The position numbers were made by a program, and so were the translations under genes. Shown piece after piece: positions 42,539 to 51,476 of a stretch of DNA of 64,000 bases. The DNA lies in contig CAVPXF010000053.1 in NCBI GenBank assembly GCA_963709655.1, positions 372,001-436,000 on the forward strand, read 5' to 3'. Each line of letters starts with the position of its first letter. Within the stretch, counting starts at the first letter, position 1. The stretch comes from Roseiarcus sp963709655. GTDB taxonomy: Bacteria; Pseudomonadota; Alphaproteobacteria; Rhizobiales; Beijerinckiaceae. The notes under the pieces were generated by a model, which saw only the letters and a program-made list of their open reading frames with translations, was not told where the DNA came from and ran no database searches.

Positions 42539-43579
42539 GGCGGACTCCTGGGGCCCTTTCGCCGAATAGCGTGATTCGGAGCGCGTGTCGCGCCCGGGTT
42601 CATGCCCGTCGCGCTTGCCCGGTCGTCATCAACAGGGGCTTTGGAGCGCAAGGGCGAATCGTCGCTCCGGAGGCGGCTCGGGACCAGCCGGGGACTCGAT
42701 CTGGACCGGCCTCCGCCGCGTCGGCGACCGGGAGTCCAACGGTTACTGCCGGCGTCGTGGCCTCTCCGGGTCGCGGCTTCGGCGGGGCCGGCGGGCCCGG
42801 GCGCGGATTGAATGTTTTCAACGGTTTGTGGCGGAATTTCCGGGCGACCGTCGACCGCCGGGACGGCGACCGGGGACCCTCCGGCCTTGGTCGAGGCGCA
42901 GGGGAAAGGGTCGCGTCTCGGACCCCGCCTCGAGCGCGCCGGGACCGCCCCAGCCGTCCCGACCGGCGGAGTCCCGGGCTCGGAATCAATGTTTTCAATG
43001 GCTTGCATCCGAATTTCCGGGCGAGCGGAGCGGCCAAACGGGACGCTGCCGGACCATGAGCTCCTTGCTCACCCTCGAACATCCCAAATCAAAGACCCAG
43101 TCGGCGAATGTGGTCCCCGCTTGGGCCACACCCAATTCAAATCAACCGCTGACGGACGTCTTTTGTCGTGCGGCAGGAGCAGCATGCCCAACGCCATAAC
43201 CCCTTCGGTAGGCGGATCGTCTCGGACCCCGCGCCCATCCGCTTCTGCTTCTAGCCCTCCGACCCCCGCCGCCGTCTCAAGCTACCGAATTCGGACCCCG
43301 GCCGGCGCAGCGGCTTCGCGCCAGGCGACACCGGCTGCGTCTCGTTCGCGAGAACGTATAGGAACCAATGTAGAACATACGCTTGGGAAAGGCAAGATAT
43401 TTCGCGCGTTCTCCTGGCGCTTCTGGTGTCTGCCGGCGGGAATTCCTGCCCTCGCTCGCGCCGCAATCCGCACGAAATTCGTGTAATCGAAAGAAGGGTC
43501 GCTCAAGAGCGACATTAGGAACCGTCGGGTGAGCCGCGCCGGCGGGCACGACGGACTTCACCGTCCGCCGAGGACAGGC
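42539..43579. other. Gene-poor stretch with a pair of direct repeats
   Basis: About 1 kb without a believable gene. It contains two direct repeat copies (42806-42849 and 42982-43026) sharing ATGTTTTCAA.GG.TTG and GGAATTTCCGGGCGA, embedded in GC-rich sequence that also shows partial similarity. The rest has no recognised feature. Confidence 0.55.
42806..43026 (+). repeat. Direct repeat pair about 175 bases apart
   Basis: Copies at 42806-42849 and 42982-43026 match at about four of five positions, with the block GGAATTTCCGGGCGA nearly unchanged (one copy reads CGAATTTCC). The core TTTTCAATGG also occurs in the dispersed repeat at 16659 and 28925, but the wider sequences do not align well. Confidence 0.55.
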
Positions 43580-44520
43580 CTATTCTTTTCTTGGCTCGCC
43601 TCGCGATCCGTCTGGTCGTTCCTCGGCAGACCAATCGCGAACCTGCATGACCGCCTCGGCGAAATCCTGAGGCGCCTCCTGAGGCAGATTGTGGCCTGCG
43701 TCGACGACGCGGTGTTCATGCCGACCGACGAACATGCGGGCATGGGCCGCAGTCCCGCCGGGCTTCAGCGGGTCGTTCGCGCCGTCGATCGTCACTGTCG
43801 GCGCCCTGATCGCGGGCTTCTGTGCAAGCCGGTCTTCGAGCGGCTGCAGCGCGGGGTCGCCCGCCTCGAGGCCAAAGACGCTGCGGTAACAGTGGATCAC
43901 GATATCGACGAAGTCGGGATTTTCGAATGCGACCGCCGACCGGGCGAACGTCGCCTCATCGAACCGCCAGCCGGGCGACCATTCGCTCCACAGGATCCGG
44001 GCGAGCTCGCGGCGGTGTTTGGACAGGCATTCGCGCCCGCGCTCGGTCTGGAAGAGATGCTGATACCAGAAGACCCGCTCGAGCGACGGCGCTACGGGCG
44101 CCGTTGTCCCCCGACATCGATCACGTCGTAGCCCGCGTAGGAGACAAGGCCGCCAATCCGGTCCCGCCACAGCGCCGCCGCCACACAGGACGCGTTGCCT
44201 CCCCAATCGTAACCGCCGAGGATCGGGCGTTCGAGACCGAGCGCGGCGGCAAGCTGGACGATGTCCGAGCCGCGGGCCGCCTGCTGCCCGCTTCGCATGA
44301 CCGCGTCCGAAACGAAGCGGGTCGGGCCGAACCCGCGCGTATAGGGGGCGATGACCCTCGCTCCCGCTCGCGCCAGGATCGACGCCACGTCGTCGAAGGC
44401 ATGGATGTCGTAAGGAAAGCCGTGCGACAGGATAACCGGCCAGCCGTCGGATGGGCCGTGTTCGACGTAGGCGATCCTGAGGGCGTCGGTCGTGACGCTT
44501 TTCACCGGCCGCTCATCCAT
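43580..44520 (-). pseudogene. Epoxide-hydrolase/dehalogenase-like alpha/beta hydrolase, frameshifted
   Basis: The 5' part (ATG 44520 to about 44100) encodes VILSHGFPYDIHAF, IAPYTRGFG and GGYDWGGNAS, where the nucleophile is Asp as in haloalkane dehalogenases and epoxide hydrolases. It hits a stop after GGQRRP; the 3' part in another frame continues with APSLERVFWYQHLFQTERG and ends with the catalytic His in VVDAGHNLPQEAP. One missing base near 44095-44105 explains the break. The start overlaps the YcaQ-like stop by 8 bases. Mutation or sequencing error are both possible. Confidence 0.78.
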
Positions 44521-45823
44521 GACAGGCGCTCTCGGACTGCGCAGGCGCCGGCTCGACAGACGCCGGGTGGGCCGCGACGGGAAGGGCGGCGAAGACACGG
44601 TCGACGGCGGCGCGCGGCGCAAAGGCGAGGCTCGACAGCCCGAGCCATGACGCCATCCGGCGAAGCTCCTCGATCAGCCGCTCGCCCGTGGACGGCGGGG
44701 CGCCCGGCTCGACGTGCGCGCGCTGGACGATCAGCGCAGCCGCCTTGCGATCCGCCTTCAGGTCGACGCGGGCGACGAGGGCGCCGTCCAACAGGAAGGG
44801 CAGCACGTAGTACCCATGCTCGCGCTTGTGCGCCGGCGTATAGATCTCGAGCCGATAGCGGAACCCGAACAGTCTCTCGGTTCGCGGACGGCGCCAAACG
44901 AGCGGATCGAACGGCGACAGCAGCGCCGCGCCTTCGGGCTTGCGGCCGGCGCGCGCGCCTTCGTGCAGATAGGCCTGGTCCCGCCAGCCGCGCACGCGCA
45001 CGGGGATCAGGGTCCCTTCTTCGACCAGCTGTTCGATCGGCGCCCGCGCGTCGGCGGCGGCGATGCGATAGTAATCGCGCAGGTCGTCCGCCGTCGCGAC
45101 GCCGAGCGCCCGCGCCGAACGCGCGAGAAGCGCCCGCCGGGCGTCGACGCCGCTCGGCGTGGGGAGCCTTAGGATCGCGCGAGGCAGCACCCGCTCCGGC
45201 AGGTCGTAGACGCGCTCGAAGCTGCCTCGCCGATGAGTCGCGGCGACGAGCCCGGCCCAGAACAGCCATTCCAGCGCATGCTTGGCGGCGCTCCACACCC
45301 ACATGCCCTTTGCGGCTCTGGTATCCGCCACATCGGAAGCCGCCAGCGGCCCCTCTTGCTCGATGCGGGCGATGAGAGCGTCGGCCTCGCCCCGCTTCTC
45401 GCCCGCGAAAGGTTCGAGTTGCCGCCACATGCCCTGGCCGCGAAGCGCGCGGGCCATCCGCCAGCGCATGAGCGGATGGCAGTCGATCGGCAGCAGCGAC
45501 GCCTCGTGCCCCCAATATTCGAAGACACGCCTGGGCTTGGCCGCCGTCAGCGCGTCCAGGAGGGCGGGCTCATAGGGGCCGAGGCGGGAATAGAGCGGCA
45601 GATACTGGGCGCGCACCAAAATGTTCACGCTGTCGATCTGAAGGACGCCGAGCCGATCGACGCCCTTGCGCAGCTCAGCCGCGCCGACCGCCTCGCGGCG
45701 CCGCATCGCGTTGAACCCCTGCGCCGTCAGCGCGATGCGACGGGCTTCGGAAACGGAGAGCTCGGCTTTCAGGGCTGCGCTCCAGGACTGCCGTGACAGA
45801 TAGTGATGGACATGGACGATCAT
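44513..45823 (-). CDS. YcaQ-family winged-helix protein (crosslink-repair glycosylase-like)
   Basis: About 436-aa protein of the HTH_42/YcaQ family; E. coli YcaQ unhooks DNA interstrand crosslinks. LGVLQIDSVNILVRAQYLPL near residue 60, EYWGHEASLLPID, and LLSPFDPLVWRRPRTE are hallmarks; the QID-type catalytic motif is retained. The frame continues upstream into a truncated ISAzo13-like transposase, so the native N-terminus may have been lost to an IS insertion; ATG 45823 is the best available start but lies at the junction. First gene of a pair with the broken hydrolase. Confidence 0.82.
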   Translation of the reverse strand: MIVHVHHYLSRQSWSAALKAELSVSEARRIALTAQGFNAMRRREAVGAAELRKGVDRLGVLQIDSVNILVRAQYLPLYSRLGPYEPALLDALTAAKPRRVFEYWGHEASLLPIDCHPLMRWRMARALRGQGMWRQLEPFAGEKRGEADALIARIEQEGPLAASDVADTRAAKGMWVWSAAKHALEWLFWAGLVAATHRRGSFERVYDLPERVLPRAILRLPTPSGVDARRALLARSARALGVATADDLRDYYRIAAADARAPIEQLVEEGTLIPVRVRGWRDQAYLHEGARAGRKPEGAALLSPFDPLVWRRPRTERLFGFRYRLEIYTPAHKREHGYYVLPFLLDGALVARVDLKADRKAAALIVQRAHVEPGAPPSTGERLIEELRRMASWLGLSSLAFAPRAAVDRVFAALPVAAHPASVEPAPAQSESACHG

Positions 45824-46695
45824 CCCTGTCGCGTCGGCGAACTTCTGCAATTCGATTTTCCACAGCCGGACACGCGATCCATTCGAGCCGCCGCCATCGG
45901 CCGTAATCGTCAGTTCACGGGGGTCCGGGTAGCGCTCGCGGCCATTTTGTCGAACCAACGACGGACGGCCGCGACTGCGAACTCGGCCGTATCCGCATTG
46001 ATGCCGACGCTGACGAAGCCGATGTTGGCCGCCACATCGTAAACGCCGTAGGGCACAACCTTGCCAAGCTCCTTGTCCTCGAAATCGTGGACCTTCACGC
46101 GTTGAGGATCGCCCTTCGGACGATAATCCGAGCCGCCGTTCTTGTAGTTGCCGACCAACTCCTTCTTCTTCGTATCGACCGAAATGACAGGCTGTCCGGC
46201 GGCCTGGCGCTCGACCACATGAGCGTTGATGTGCTCGAACTGAGCATCGCGATCAGGATGTTTCGAACCCTCGTCGGCCTTGCGGTTGGTCTGCCGACTG
46301 AAGCCAAGCGTCGGCAGCAACCGCCTCATGCTGGTGGCGCTGATCCTGTGGCCCATCTCGCTCAACGCGGCGGCGAGCTTGTCGTGGCTCTTCGAAACCC
46401 AGAGCAACGGACGCACTGGATCGCCGAGCGTCGCAGGTTCCACGATGCGCCGCAAATCCTCGATCAGCGTCGCGTCCCGGCTCGCCAAAGATCGGCGACC
46501 GCCGCCAGGCTGACGAACGCGGCCCGCCGGAAACGGCGCGCCATCGAGTTGCTTCAAGCCACGCCCGAGCGTCGAGCGCGCGTATCCGGTGATCTTCGCG
46601 ACGGCCTCCAGGCCTCCCCGCCCGGCCGCGCGAACCTCCCCCGCCGCGAACAATCGTCGCCGCCGCTCGTCGAGCTTCGAGCCACGTCGTTCCAC
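45824..46695 (-). pseudogene. ISAzo13-like transposase remnant
   Basis: GGGRRSLASRDATLIEDL, RPLLWVSKSH, QPVISVDTKKKELVGNYKN and VVPYGVYDVAANIGFVSVG are classic ISAzo13-family blocks. The frame breaks at about 45915; the continuation in the adjacent frame reads RYPDPRELTITADGGGSN with the next catalytic Asp, then stops matching after FADATGMIVHVHHY. The C-terminal third with the last acidic residue is absent. The element is frameshifted and truncated against the YcaQ-like gene. Confidence 0.85.
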
Positions 46696-46882
46696 TTATA
46701 GTATTCCCGCGGTTCCGACCTCGGCCCACGTCGGCCGCAGTCGAGCGGGAGGCAGGAAGGTTTGAGCAAATCAGGACGTCGCGCAAGCGAACGGCGTTCA
46801 ATCCGGGGAAGGTTCAGCCGTTGAGACGCCGTCGCCGGGCCCGAAGCAATTGCGCGCCGCAGATTTTGCCAGGGTTGGCGAA

Positions 46883-46901
46883 CGTACTATTTTTTGGTAC
46901 G
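46883..46901. promoter_or_regulatory. Palindrome before higBA
   Basis: CGTAC...GTACG inverted repeat around an AT-rich centre, just upstream of the higB remnant and overlapping TTG 46894. Position and symmetry suggest a HigA operator in the toxin-antitoxin promoter. Confidence 0.45.
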
Positions 46902-47193
46902 ATCGGTTATAATCCGGTCGTACAGAAACAAGCGCACTGCGGCCCTGGCGGCCGGAAGGGCGCCGAAGCGGCTCCCGCGGGACGTCGCCGAGCGCCGCCA
47001 AGCAACCGGTTGGCGGCGGATCCGCGTGAACGAGCAATGGCGCATCTGTTTTGTCTGGCGTGATGGCGACGCTTGCGACGTCGATTTCGATGACGACCCC
47101 TTGAGAAAGGAAAGGCCATGCCCGCTGCTGATATTCCCGTGCCTCACCCCGGCAGCGTCCTGCGCGAGGAATTCCTCGAGCCGATGGGCCTGA
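46894..47193 (+). pseudogene. HigB-like toxin remnant
   Basis: RSYRNKRTAALAAGRAPKRLP at the N-terminus and IRVNEQWRICFVWRDGDA near the C-terminus are the two ends of the HigB (RelE-fold) mRNA interferase. About 25-30 residues normally between them are missing, and the frame runs on into higA instead of stopping. The usual ATG of HigB is replaced by ATA at 46909, leaving only TTG 46894. The toxin is most likely inactive. Confidence 0.75.
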
Positions 47194-47417
47194 CAGTCTA
47201 TGCCTTGGCCAGGGCCATTCATGTCACACGCAGCCGGATCAACGACATTTGCCGTGGTCGGCAAGGCATTACGGCAGCCGTCGCATTGCGGCTCGGCCGC
47301 TTTTTCGGCGTCGATCCCCAGTGGTTTATGAACATGCAGTCAAAATACGATCTGCACGTGCAGGCGGAACGACTGGCGGGCGACCTTGCGGCGATCGAAC
47401 CGCGCAACGCGGCATGA
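47118..47417 (+). CDS. higA: HigA-like antitoxin
   Basis: 99-aa XRE-type helix-turn-helix antitoxin. HPGSVLREEFLEPMGLTVYA, LARAIHVTRSRINDICRGRQ and LRLGRFFGVDPQWFMNMQ follow the HigA (VapI-type) family throughout. GAAAGGAAAGG precedes ATG 47118. It would normally neutralise HigB and repress the operon; here the toxin gene upstream looks broken, leaving an orphan antitoxin. Confidence 0.9.
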   Translation: MPAADIPVPHPGSVLREEFLEPMGLTVYALARAIHVTRSRINDICRGRQGITAAVALRLGRFFGVDPQWFMNMQSKYDLHVQAERLAGDLAAIEPRNAA

Positions 47418-47610
47418 GGTCACGCCCGGCGATATTGGCCACGCCAGTTGGGCTTCCGATTTTAATTGGCGATTGAAGCAACCGTCATCGCAAAAACTGG
47501 CCGTCGCCGAGGGCGCCGACTCGCGTGATGCGGCGTCGAATAGGTGTCCCGGGCAGTGGCGCAAAACCGCTGACGTGCTGGACTAGACAAGCACGGAGCG
47601 CGGTCGAAGC

Positions 47611-48429
47611 ATGATTAAGATTGAATGCGTCGAAGCCATTCAGTTCCACAGGATCATGAGCGCAGGCCGCACGTCGCCCTTTCTGCTGACCTGCGAAAAG
47701 ATGGCTGGCGGCACTTTCGAGGCGGTGGTGAAGTTCGCGACCGGAAAGGAATGCCTGCTTAGCTCGCTCTGCGCGGAACTCATTGCCTCGCAGCTTGCCG
47801 CGGACCTCGGGCTCCCAACGCCGACGCCCGTGATCGTGAATTGGCGGCAAGCGTTCGCGGACAGCCTCGTCGACCCATTTGCACGAGGCATCGTTGCCAG
47901 CAGTTCGCCGCCGGCATTCGGCTCGACATTCGTCACCAACGGCTTCACGACGTGGGCCACTGAACACAAGCTTGTCAGCAATGAAGCTCGTCAGATGGCC
48001 CTTGCGATCTTTTTCTTCGATGCAATGATCGGCAACAGCGATCGTGGCGGTATGAAGCCCAATATCCTCGTACGCGGCGACACTCTCCTGATGATTGACC
48101 ACGAAATGGCGTTCCGAGATTACCTTCTCCTCGGCAATCGCACGCCGCCATGGTCGTTTGGCGGACTTAACTACCTAGTGACTCCGGGGGCTCATATTTT
48201 CGCCGTTCCGCTCTCGAGAGATGGCAAAGAGCTGGACTTCGGCCAAATCCGTACGTCATGGGCGGGCTTGTCAGACCCCCAGATTGAGGCATATGAAGGT
48301 TCTTTGCCGCCAGCATGGACCGTTGACCGCAGTCTGACAGCTTTCGCGTTGGCGCGGGTCAAGGAGTGCCGAAACCGGATCGACGATTGCATTGCCGAAT
48401 GCAGGAGGGCTCTCAATGTCGGAGCGTGA
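47611..48429 (+). CDS. HipA-like kinase (HipA_2 type)
   Basis: 272-aa protein with a distant HipA/PI-kinase-like catalytic core: VVKFATGKE carries a probable ATP-binding Lys, AMIGNSDRGGMKPNILV the catalytic loop (N-x-D-R-x5-N), and LLMIDHEMAF the metal-binding Asp. It lacks the N-terminal subdomain of full-length HipA. It overlaps the DUF3037 gene by 14 bases, an arrangement I know from many genomes for this pair. Target and role are unknown; a toxin-like or stress function is inference. Confidence 0.8.
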   Translation: MIKIECVEAIQFHRIMSAGRTSPFLLTCEKMAGGTFEAVVKFATGKECLLSSLCAELIASQLAADLGLPTPTPVIVNWRQAFADSLVDPFARGIVASSSPPAFGSTFVTNGFTTWATEHKLVSNEARQMALAIFFFDAMIGNSDRGGMKPNILVRGDTLLMIDHEMAFRDYLLLGNRTPPWSFGGLNYLVTPGAHIFAVPLSRDGKELDFGQIRTSWAGLSDPQIEAYEGSLPPAWTVDRSLTAFALARVKECRNRIDDCIAECRRALNVGA

Positions 48430-49600
48430 GACCTACAGCTATACAGTCCTGCGTTATGTGCATGACGTGATGACGTCCGAGTTTGTGAACGTCGGCGTTA
48501 TCCTTCACGCCAGAAGCGGGCTGACAGCAAAATTTAGGTCAACCTATGGGCGGGTTGCGAGCGTCTTCCCCACGCTCGACGAGAAGGCGTTCAAAGAGAC
48601 CCTGCGCGCAGTCAAGGCAGGCATCGAGCACCTGGCGAAGAGCGAAAGGTCGGCAGGCCTCTTCCGATCGTCTCCTGACGCCATGGCGTTCGCGCGCAAG
48701 GCACTAGCGATCGATGACAGTTCCTTCCAGTGGTCGCCTCCGGGGTCCGGTATCACCAGTGACCCGGCAGCGACACTCGATCAGCTATATGCTCGTTTCG
48801 TTACCCGCCACGAAAAGCACGCAGTTCACCGCCGTGACGACGCGGACGTCTGGAAGCCGATCCGCGAAAAGTTAGAACAATTACAGATCGCTGACCGGTT
48901 CCAAGAGCACACCTTCCACGGGTCCGTTGAAGAAATTACGCTGAAGCATACCTGGAAGAACGGTCAGTGGCATGCAATCGAAGCAATCTCGCTTGATCTG
49001 GCGGACGCAGTTGAAGTGAAGAACAAAGCGCATCGCATCCGTGGCCTCTTCGATAGTGCGAAGGACGGATTGACTGATGAGATAAAGCTCAACTTAGTGC
49101 TCGGGCCGCCATCTAACCCAGAAATCGTCGACGCGTACAATTCGGCCAGAAAGATATTGGAAAACGCGGCGTTCCACCCTACAATCTTTGACGTCGACAG
49201 CTCGGACGACTTGATCGTGCACCTAGCTGACGAAATTCGTTCACACGAAGTCTCGTCAAGGAACTATATTCGCAGACGTGATAGAAATCAATCAAATAGC
49301 GGCCCTGGTCGCCGAACTGCTGCTCGATTTGGCCGACGATCCAGGGCGCGCCGTCGCCGACCGCGTGAACCCGGGAGTTCGCCCCGAAGCCGGCGCGAAC
49401 CGCGCACGAAAGCAACTGACGCCCGGCCTCTTCAACTGCGCCCTCGATCGAACCCGCATAAACCGGCGTGCAGTTCCCTTGCGCGTGCGCCAGCGACAGC
49501 TTCGCCTCCCGCCAGGACAGCGTCTTGCCCTTGCGTTTGTCCTTCCCCTCGCTGCTCGGTTCGACGATCGGAACCATGCCGCCGTCCGTCTCGACGATGA
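48416..49600 (+). CDS. DUF3037 protein, C-terminus replaced by IS sequence
   Basis: Residues 1 to about 282 are DUF3037-like: YSYTVLRYVHDVMTSEFVNV at the N-terminus (GVILHARSG follows), then a helical domain. From about 49262 onward the frame runs through the complement of a transposase fragment, giving about 110 Arg/Pro/Ser-rich nonsense residues. The IS fragment has thus removed the original 3' end. GGAGGG precedes ATG 48416. It is the partner of the HipA-like kinase; whether the truncated form works is unknown. Confidence 0.8.
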   Translation: MSERETYSYTVLRYVHDVMTSEFVNVGVILHARSGLTAKFRSTYGRVASVFPTLDEKAFKETLRAVKAGIEHLAKSERSAGLFRSSPDAMAFARKALAIDDSSFQWSPPGSGITSDPAATLDQLYARFVTRHEKHAVHRRDDADVWKPIREKLEQLQIADRFQEHTFHGSVEEITLKHTWKNGQWHAIEAISLDLADAVEVKNKAHRIRGLFDSAKDGLTDEIKLNLVLGPPSNPEIVDAYNSARKILENAAFHPTIFDVDSSDDLIVHLADEIRSHEVSSRNYIRRRDRNQSNSGPGRRTAARFGRRSRARRRRPREPGSSPRSRREPRTKATDARPLQLRPRSNPHKPACSSLARAPATASPPARTASCPCVCPSPRCSVRRSEPCRRPSRR

Positions 49601-49785
49601 TCGGCTTGCTGAGGCCCGGCGCCTCCGGAAATTCACAATCCTGGCGGCCGGCTTCGTAGATCGCCTGGGCGTGGGCAAACGTGATCCGCTGGATCGTGCT
49701 CTCGCCGATCGCGAAGCCGTAATGCTCCTGCAACTTGGCGCGCGCCTGCGCGAAGGGCTGATCGGCGGAGCGCGCTCCTCTTTAT
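49263..49785 (-). pseudogene. ISKra4/UPF0236-like transposase fragment
   Basis: GFAIGESTIQRITFAHAQ, IIVETDGGMVPIVEP (first catalytic Asp), GKTLSWREAKLSLAH, HAVGDGAPWIVGQIEQQFG (second Asp) and RYLIDFYHVCEY match ISKra4/ISLre2-type transposases. It has no N-terminus and ends exactly where the DUF3037 gene's own sequence stops, so it is a central fragment inserted into that gene or its 3' region. The family name is from recall and may be off within the ISKra4/ISLre2 group. Confidence 0.7.
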
Positions 49786-49822
49786 TCCTAGGACCGCTTA
49801 CGGAAACTGACTTTTGGCGCCC

Positions 49823-50737
49823 CTACCCCTTCGGGAACTCCAGCCCCATCGCCCGGTAGCGTTCCGGGTCGTCCTGCCAGCGCTCGCGCACCTTGACGTG
49901 CAGGAAGAGATGCACGGTCGCGCCATGCGCCTCGGCGATGTCCTTGCGCGCGGCCGTGCCGATCGCCTTGATCGTCCGGCCGCCCTCGCCGATCACAATC
50001 TTGCGGTGACCCTCGCGGGTCACAAACACGGTCTGCTCGACCCGCGCCGAGCCGTCGGGCTGGTCCTTCCACGAATCGGTCTCGACCGTCGCCTGGTACG
50101 GCAGTTCGTCGTGCAGCCGCTCGAGCAGTTTTTCGCGGGTGATCTCGGCGGCGAGCGAGCGGATCGGCGCCTCGGCGATCTGATCCTCGGGATAGAGCCA
50201 GGGGCCCGCGGGCAGCATCGCCGCGAGATGGTCGCTCAGCCGGTCGAGGCCGTCGCCGGTCGTCGCGCTGACCATGAAGGTTTCGGCAAAGGCATGGGCC
50301 GCGTTCAGCCGGGCGGCGAGATCGAGCAGTTTTGGGCGCTCGATCAGGTCGATCTTGTTAAGGACCAGGACCTTGGGCTTGCCGCGCTCCTTGAGCGTCT
50401 CGAGGATCTGCTCCGTCTCCTCGGAGAGACCGGTGGAAGCCGCCTCCTTGCGCGCGTCGATAAGGAGCGCCAGCGCGTCAGCGTCGGCCGCGGCGCCCCA
50501 GGCGGAGGCGACCATCGCCCGGTCGAGCCGCCGCTTCGGCGCGAACAGGCCCGGGGTGTCGACGAATACGATCTGCGCCTCGCCCTTGGTGACGACGCCG
50601 CGCACGGTCGAACGCGTCGTCTGCGCCTTGCGGGTGACGATCGAGACCTTTTCGCCGACCAGCGCGTTGATCAGGGTCGACTTGCCGGCGTTGGGCGCGC
50701 CGATCAGCGCGACGAAGCCGCAGCGGGTCGCGCTCAC
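49823..50737 (-). CDS. era: GTPase Era
   Basis: 304-aa essential GTPase for 30S ribosome maturation. G1 GAPNAGKST, G3 VDTPGLF, G4 VLNKIDL and the C-terminal KH RNA-binding domain (IVIGEGGRTIKAIG) are all in place. GTG 50737 overlaps the rnc stop (GTGA), so it is coupled to rnc. Last gene of lepB-rnc-era on the minus strand. Confidence 0.97.
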   Translation of the reverse strand: MSATRCGFVALIGAPNAGKSTLINALVGEKVSIVTRKAQTTRSTVRGVVTKGEAQIVFVDTPGLFAPKRRLDRAMVASAWGAAADADALALLIDARKEAASTGLSEETEQILETLKERGKPKVLVLNKIDLIERPKLLDLAARLNAAHAFAETFMVSATTGDGLDRLSDHLAAMLPAGPWLYPEDQIAEAPIRSLAAEITREKLLERLHDELPYQATVETDSWKDQPDGSARVEQTVFVTREGHRKIVIGEGGRTIKAIGTAARKDIAEAHGATVHLFLHVKVRERWQDDPERYRAMGLEFPKG

Positions 50738-51456
50738 GCCTCGGTCCGCCGGTCGAGAAAGGCCTGCGCCGCCGCCTGCTCGGCCGCCCGCTTCGAGCTC
50801 GCCTCCCCCGTCTCGGCGGCGTAGCCGGGCAGCTCCACCCGCATGACGAACTGGGGCGCGTGCGCCGGACCGCTGCGCGCCGCTTCCTCGTAGCGCGGCG
50901 CGGCCAGCGCGCGCGCCTGCGCCCATTCCTGCAGCGCGGTCTTGGCGTCGCGCGCTGGCTCCGTGTCGGCGGTCAGCCGTTCCCCCCAGGAGCGAACGAT
51001 CAGGTCCCGCGCGGCCTCGAAGCCGCCGTCGAGGTAGACGGCGCCGATCAGGGACTCGCAGACGTCCGAGAGGATCGCCGCCTTCTTCCGCCCCCCGCCC
51101 CGCGCTTCGCCGAGCCCGAGCGTGAGATGCGGCCCGACGTCCCACTCCGCCGCGATCTCCGCGCAGGTCTCGCGGCGGACGAGCTTGGCGAGCCGCATCG
51201 ACAGCTCCCCCTCGCTGGCGCTCGGAAACGATTGGTACAGACGGTCGGCGACGACGACGCCGAGCACCCGGTCGCCGAGGAACTCGAGGCGCTGGTACGA
51301 ACGTCCGGCGGCGGGCTGGGCGGAAAGATGCGTCAGCGCCAGCGTCGCCAGGTCCGGGTCGGCGAACCGGTATCCGAGCCGGGCCTCGAGCTCCAAGAAT
51401 CCAGCCTTGCCCCGCCGTTTCATGCCATCGACCGACTTCAACGCTGGCGGACGCAT
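50734..51456 (-). CDS. rnc: Ribonuclease III
   Basis: 240-aa double-strand-specific endoribonuclease. The signature RLEFLGDRVLG holds the catalytic Glu/Asp; DVCESLIGAVYLDGG is the second acidic block; a double-stranded RNA-binding domain follows from about residue 170. ATG 51456 lies just after the lepB stop; MKRRGKAGF at 51423 is an alternative. The longer frame starting inside lepB is rejected. Confidence 0.95.
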   Translation of the reverse strand: MRPPALKSVDGMKRRGKAGFLELEARLGYRFADPDLATLALTHLSAQPAAGRSYQRLEFLGDRVLGVVVADRLYQSFPSASEGELSMRLAKLVRRETCAEIAAEWDVGPHLTLGLGEARGGGRKKAAILSDVCESLIGAVYLDGGFEAARDLIVRSWGERLTADTEPARDAKTALQEWAQARALAAPRYEEAARSGPAHAPQFVMRVELPGYAAETGEASSKRAAEQAAAQAFLDRRTEA

Positions 51457-51476
51457 CGCGCCGCTTGCGCGCGCCG

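Noticed and set aside
43282..43515. Minus-strand small frame starting MSLLSDPSFDY
   Set aside because: The first 20 residues look protein-like but the rest is random, and there is no supporting context.
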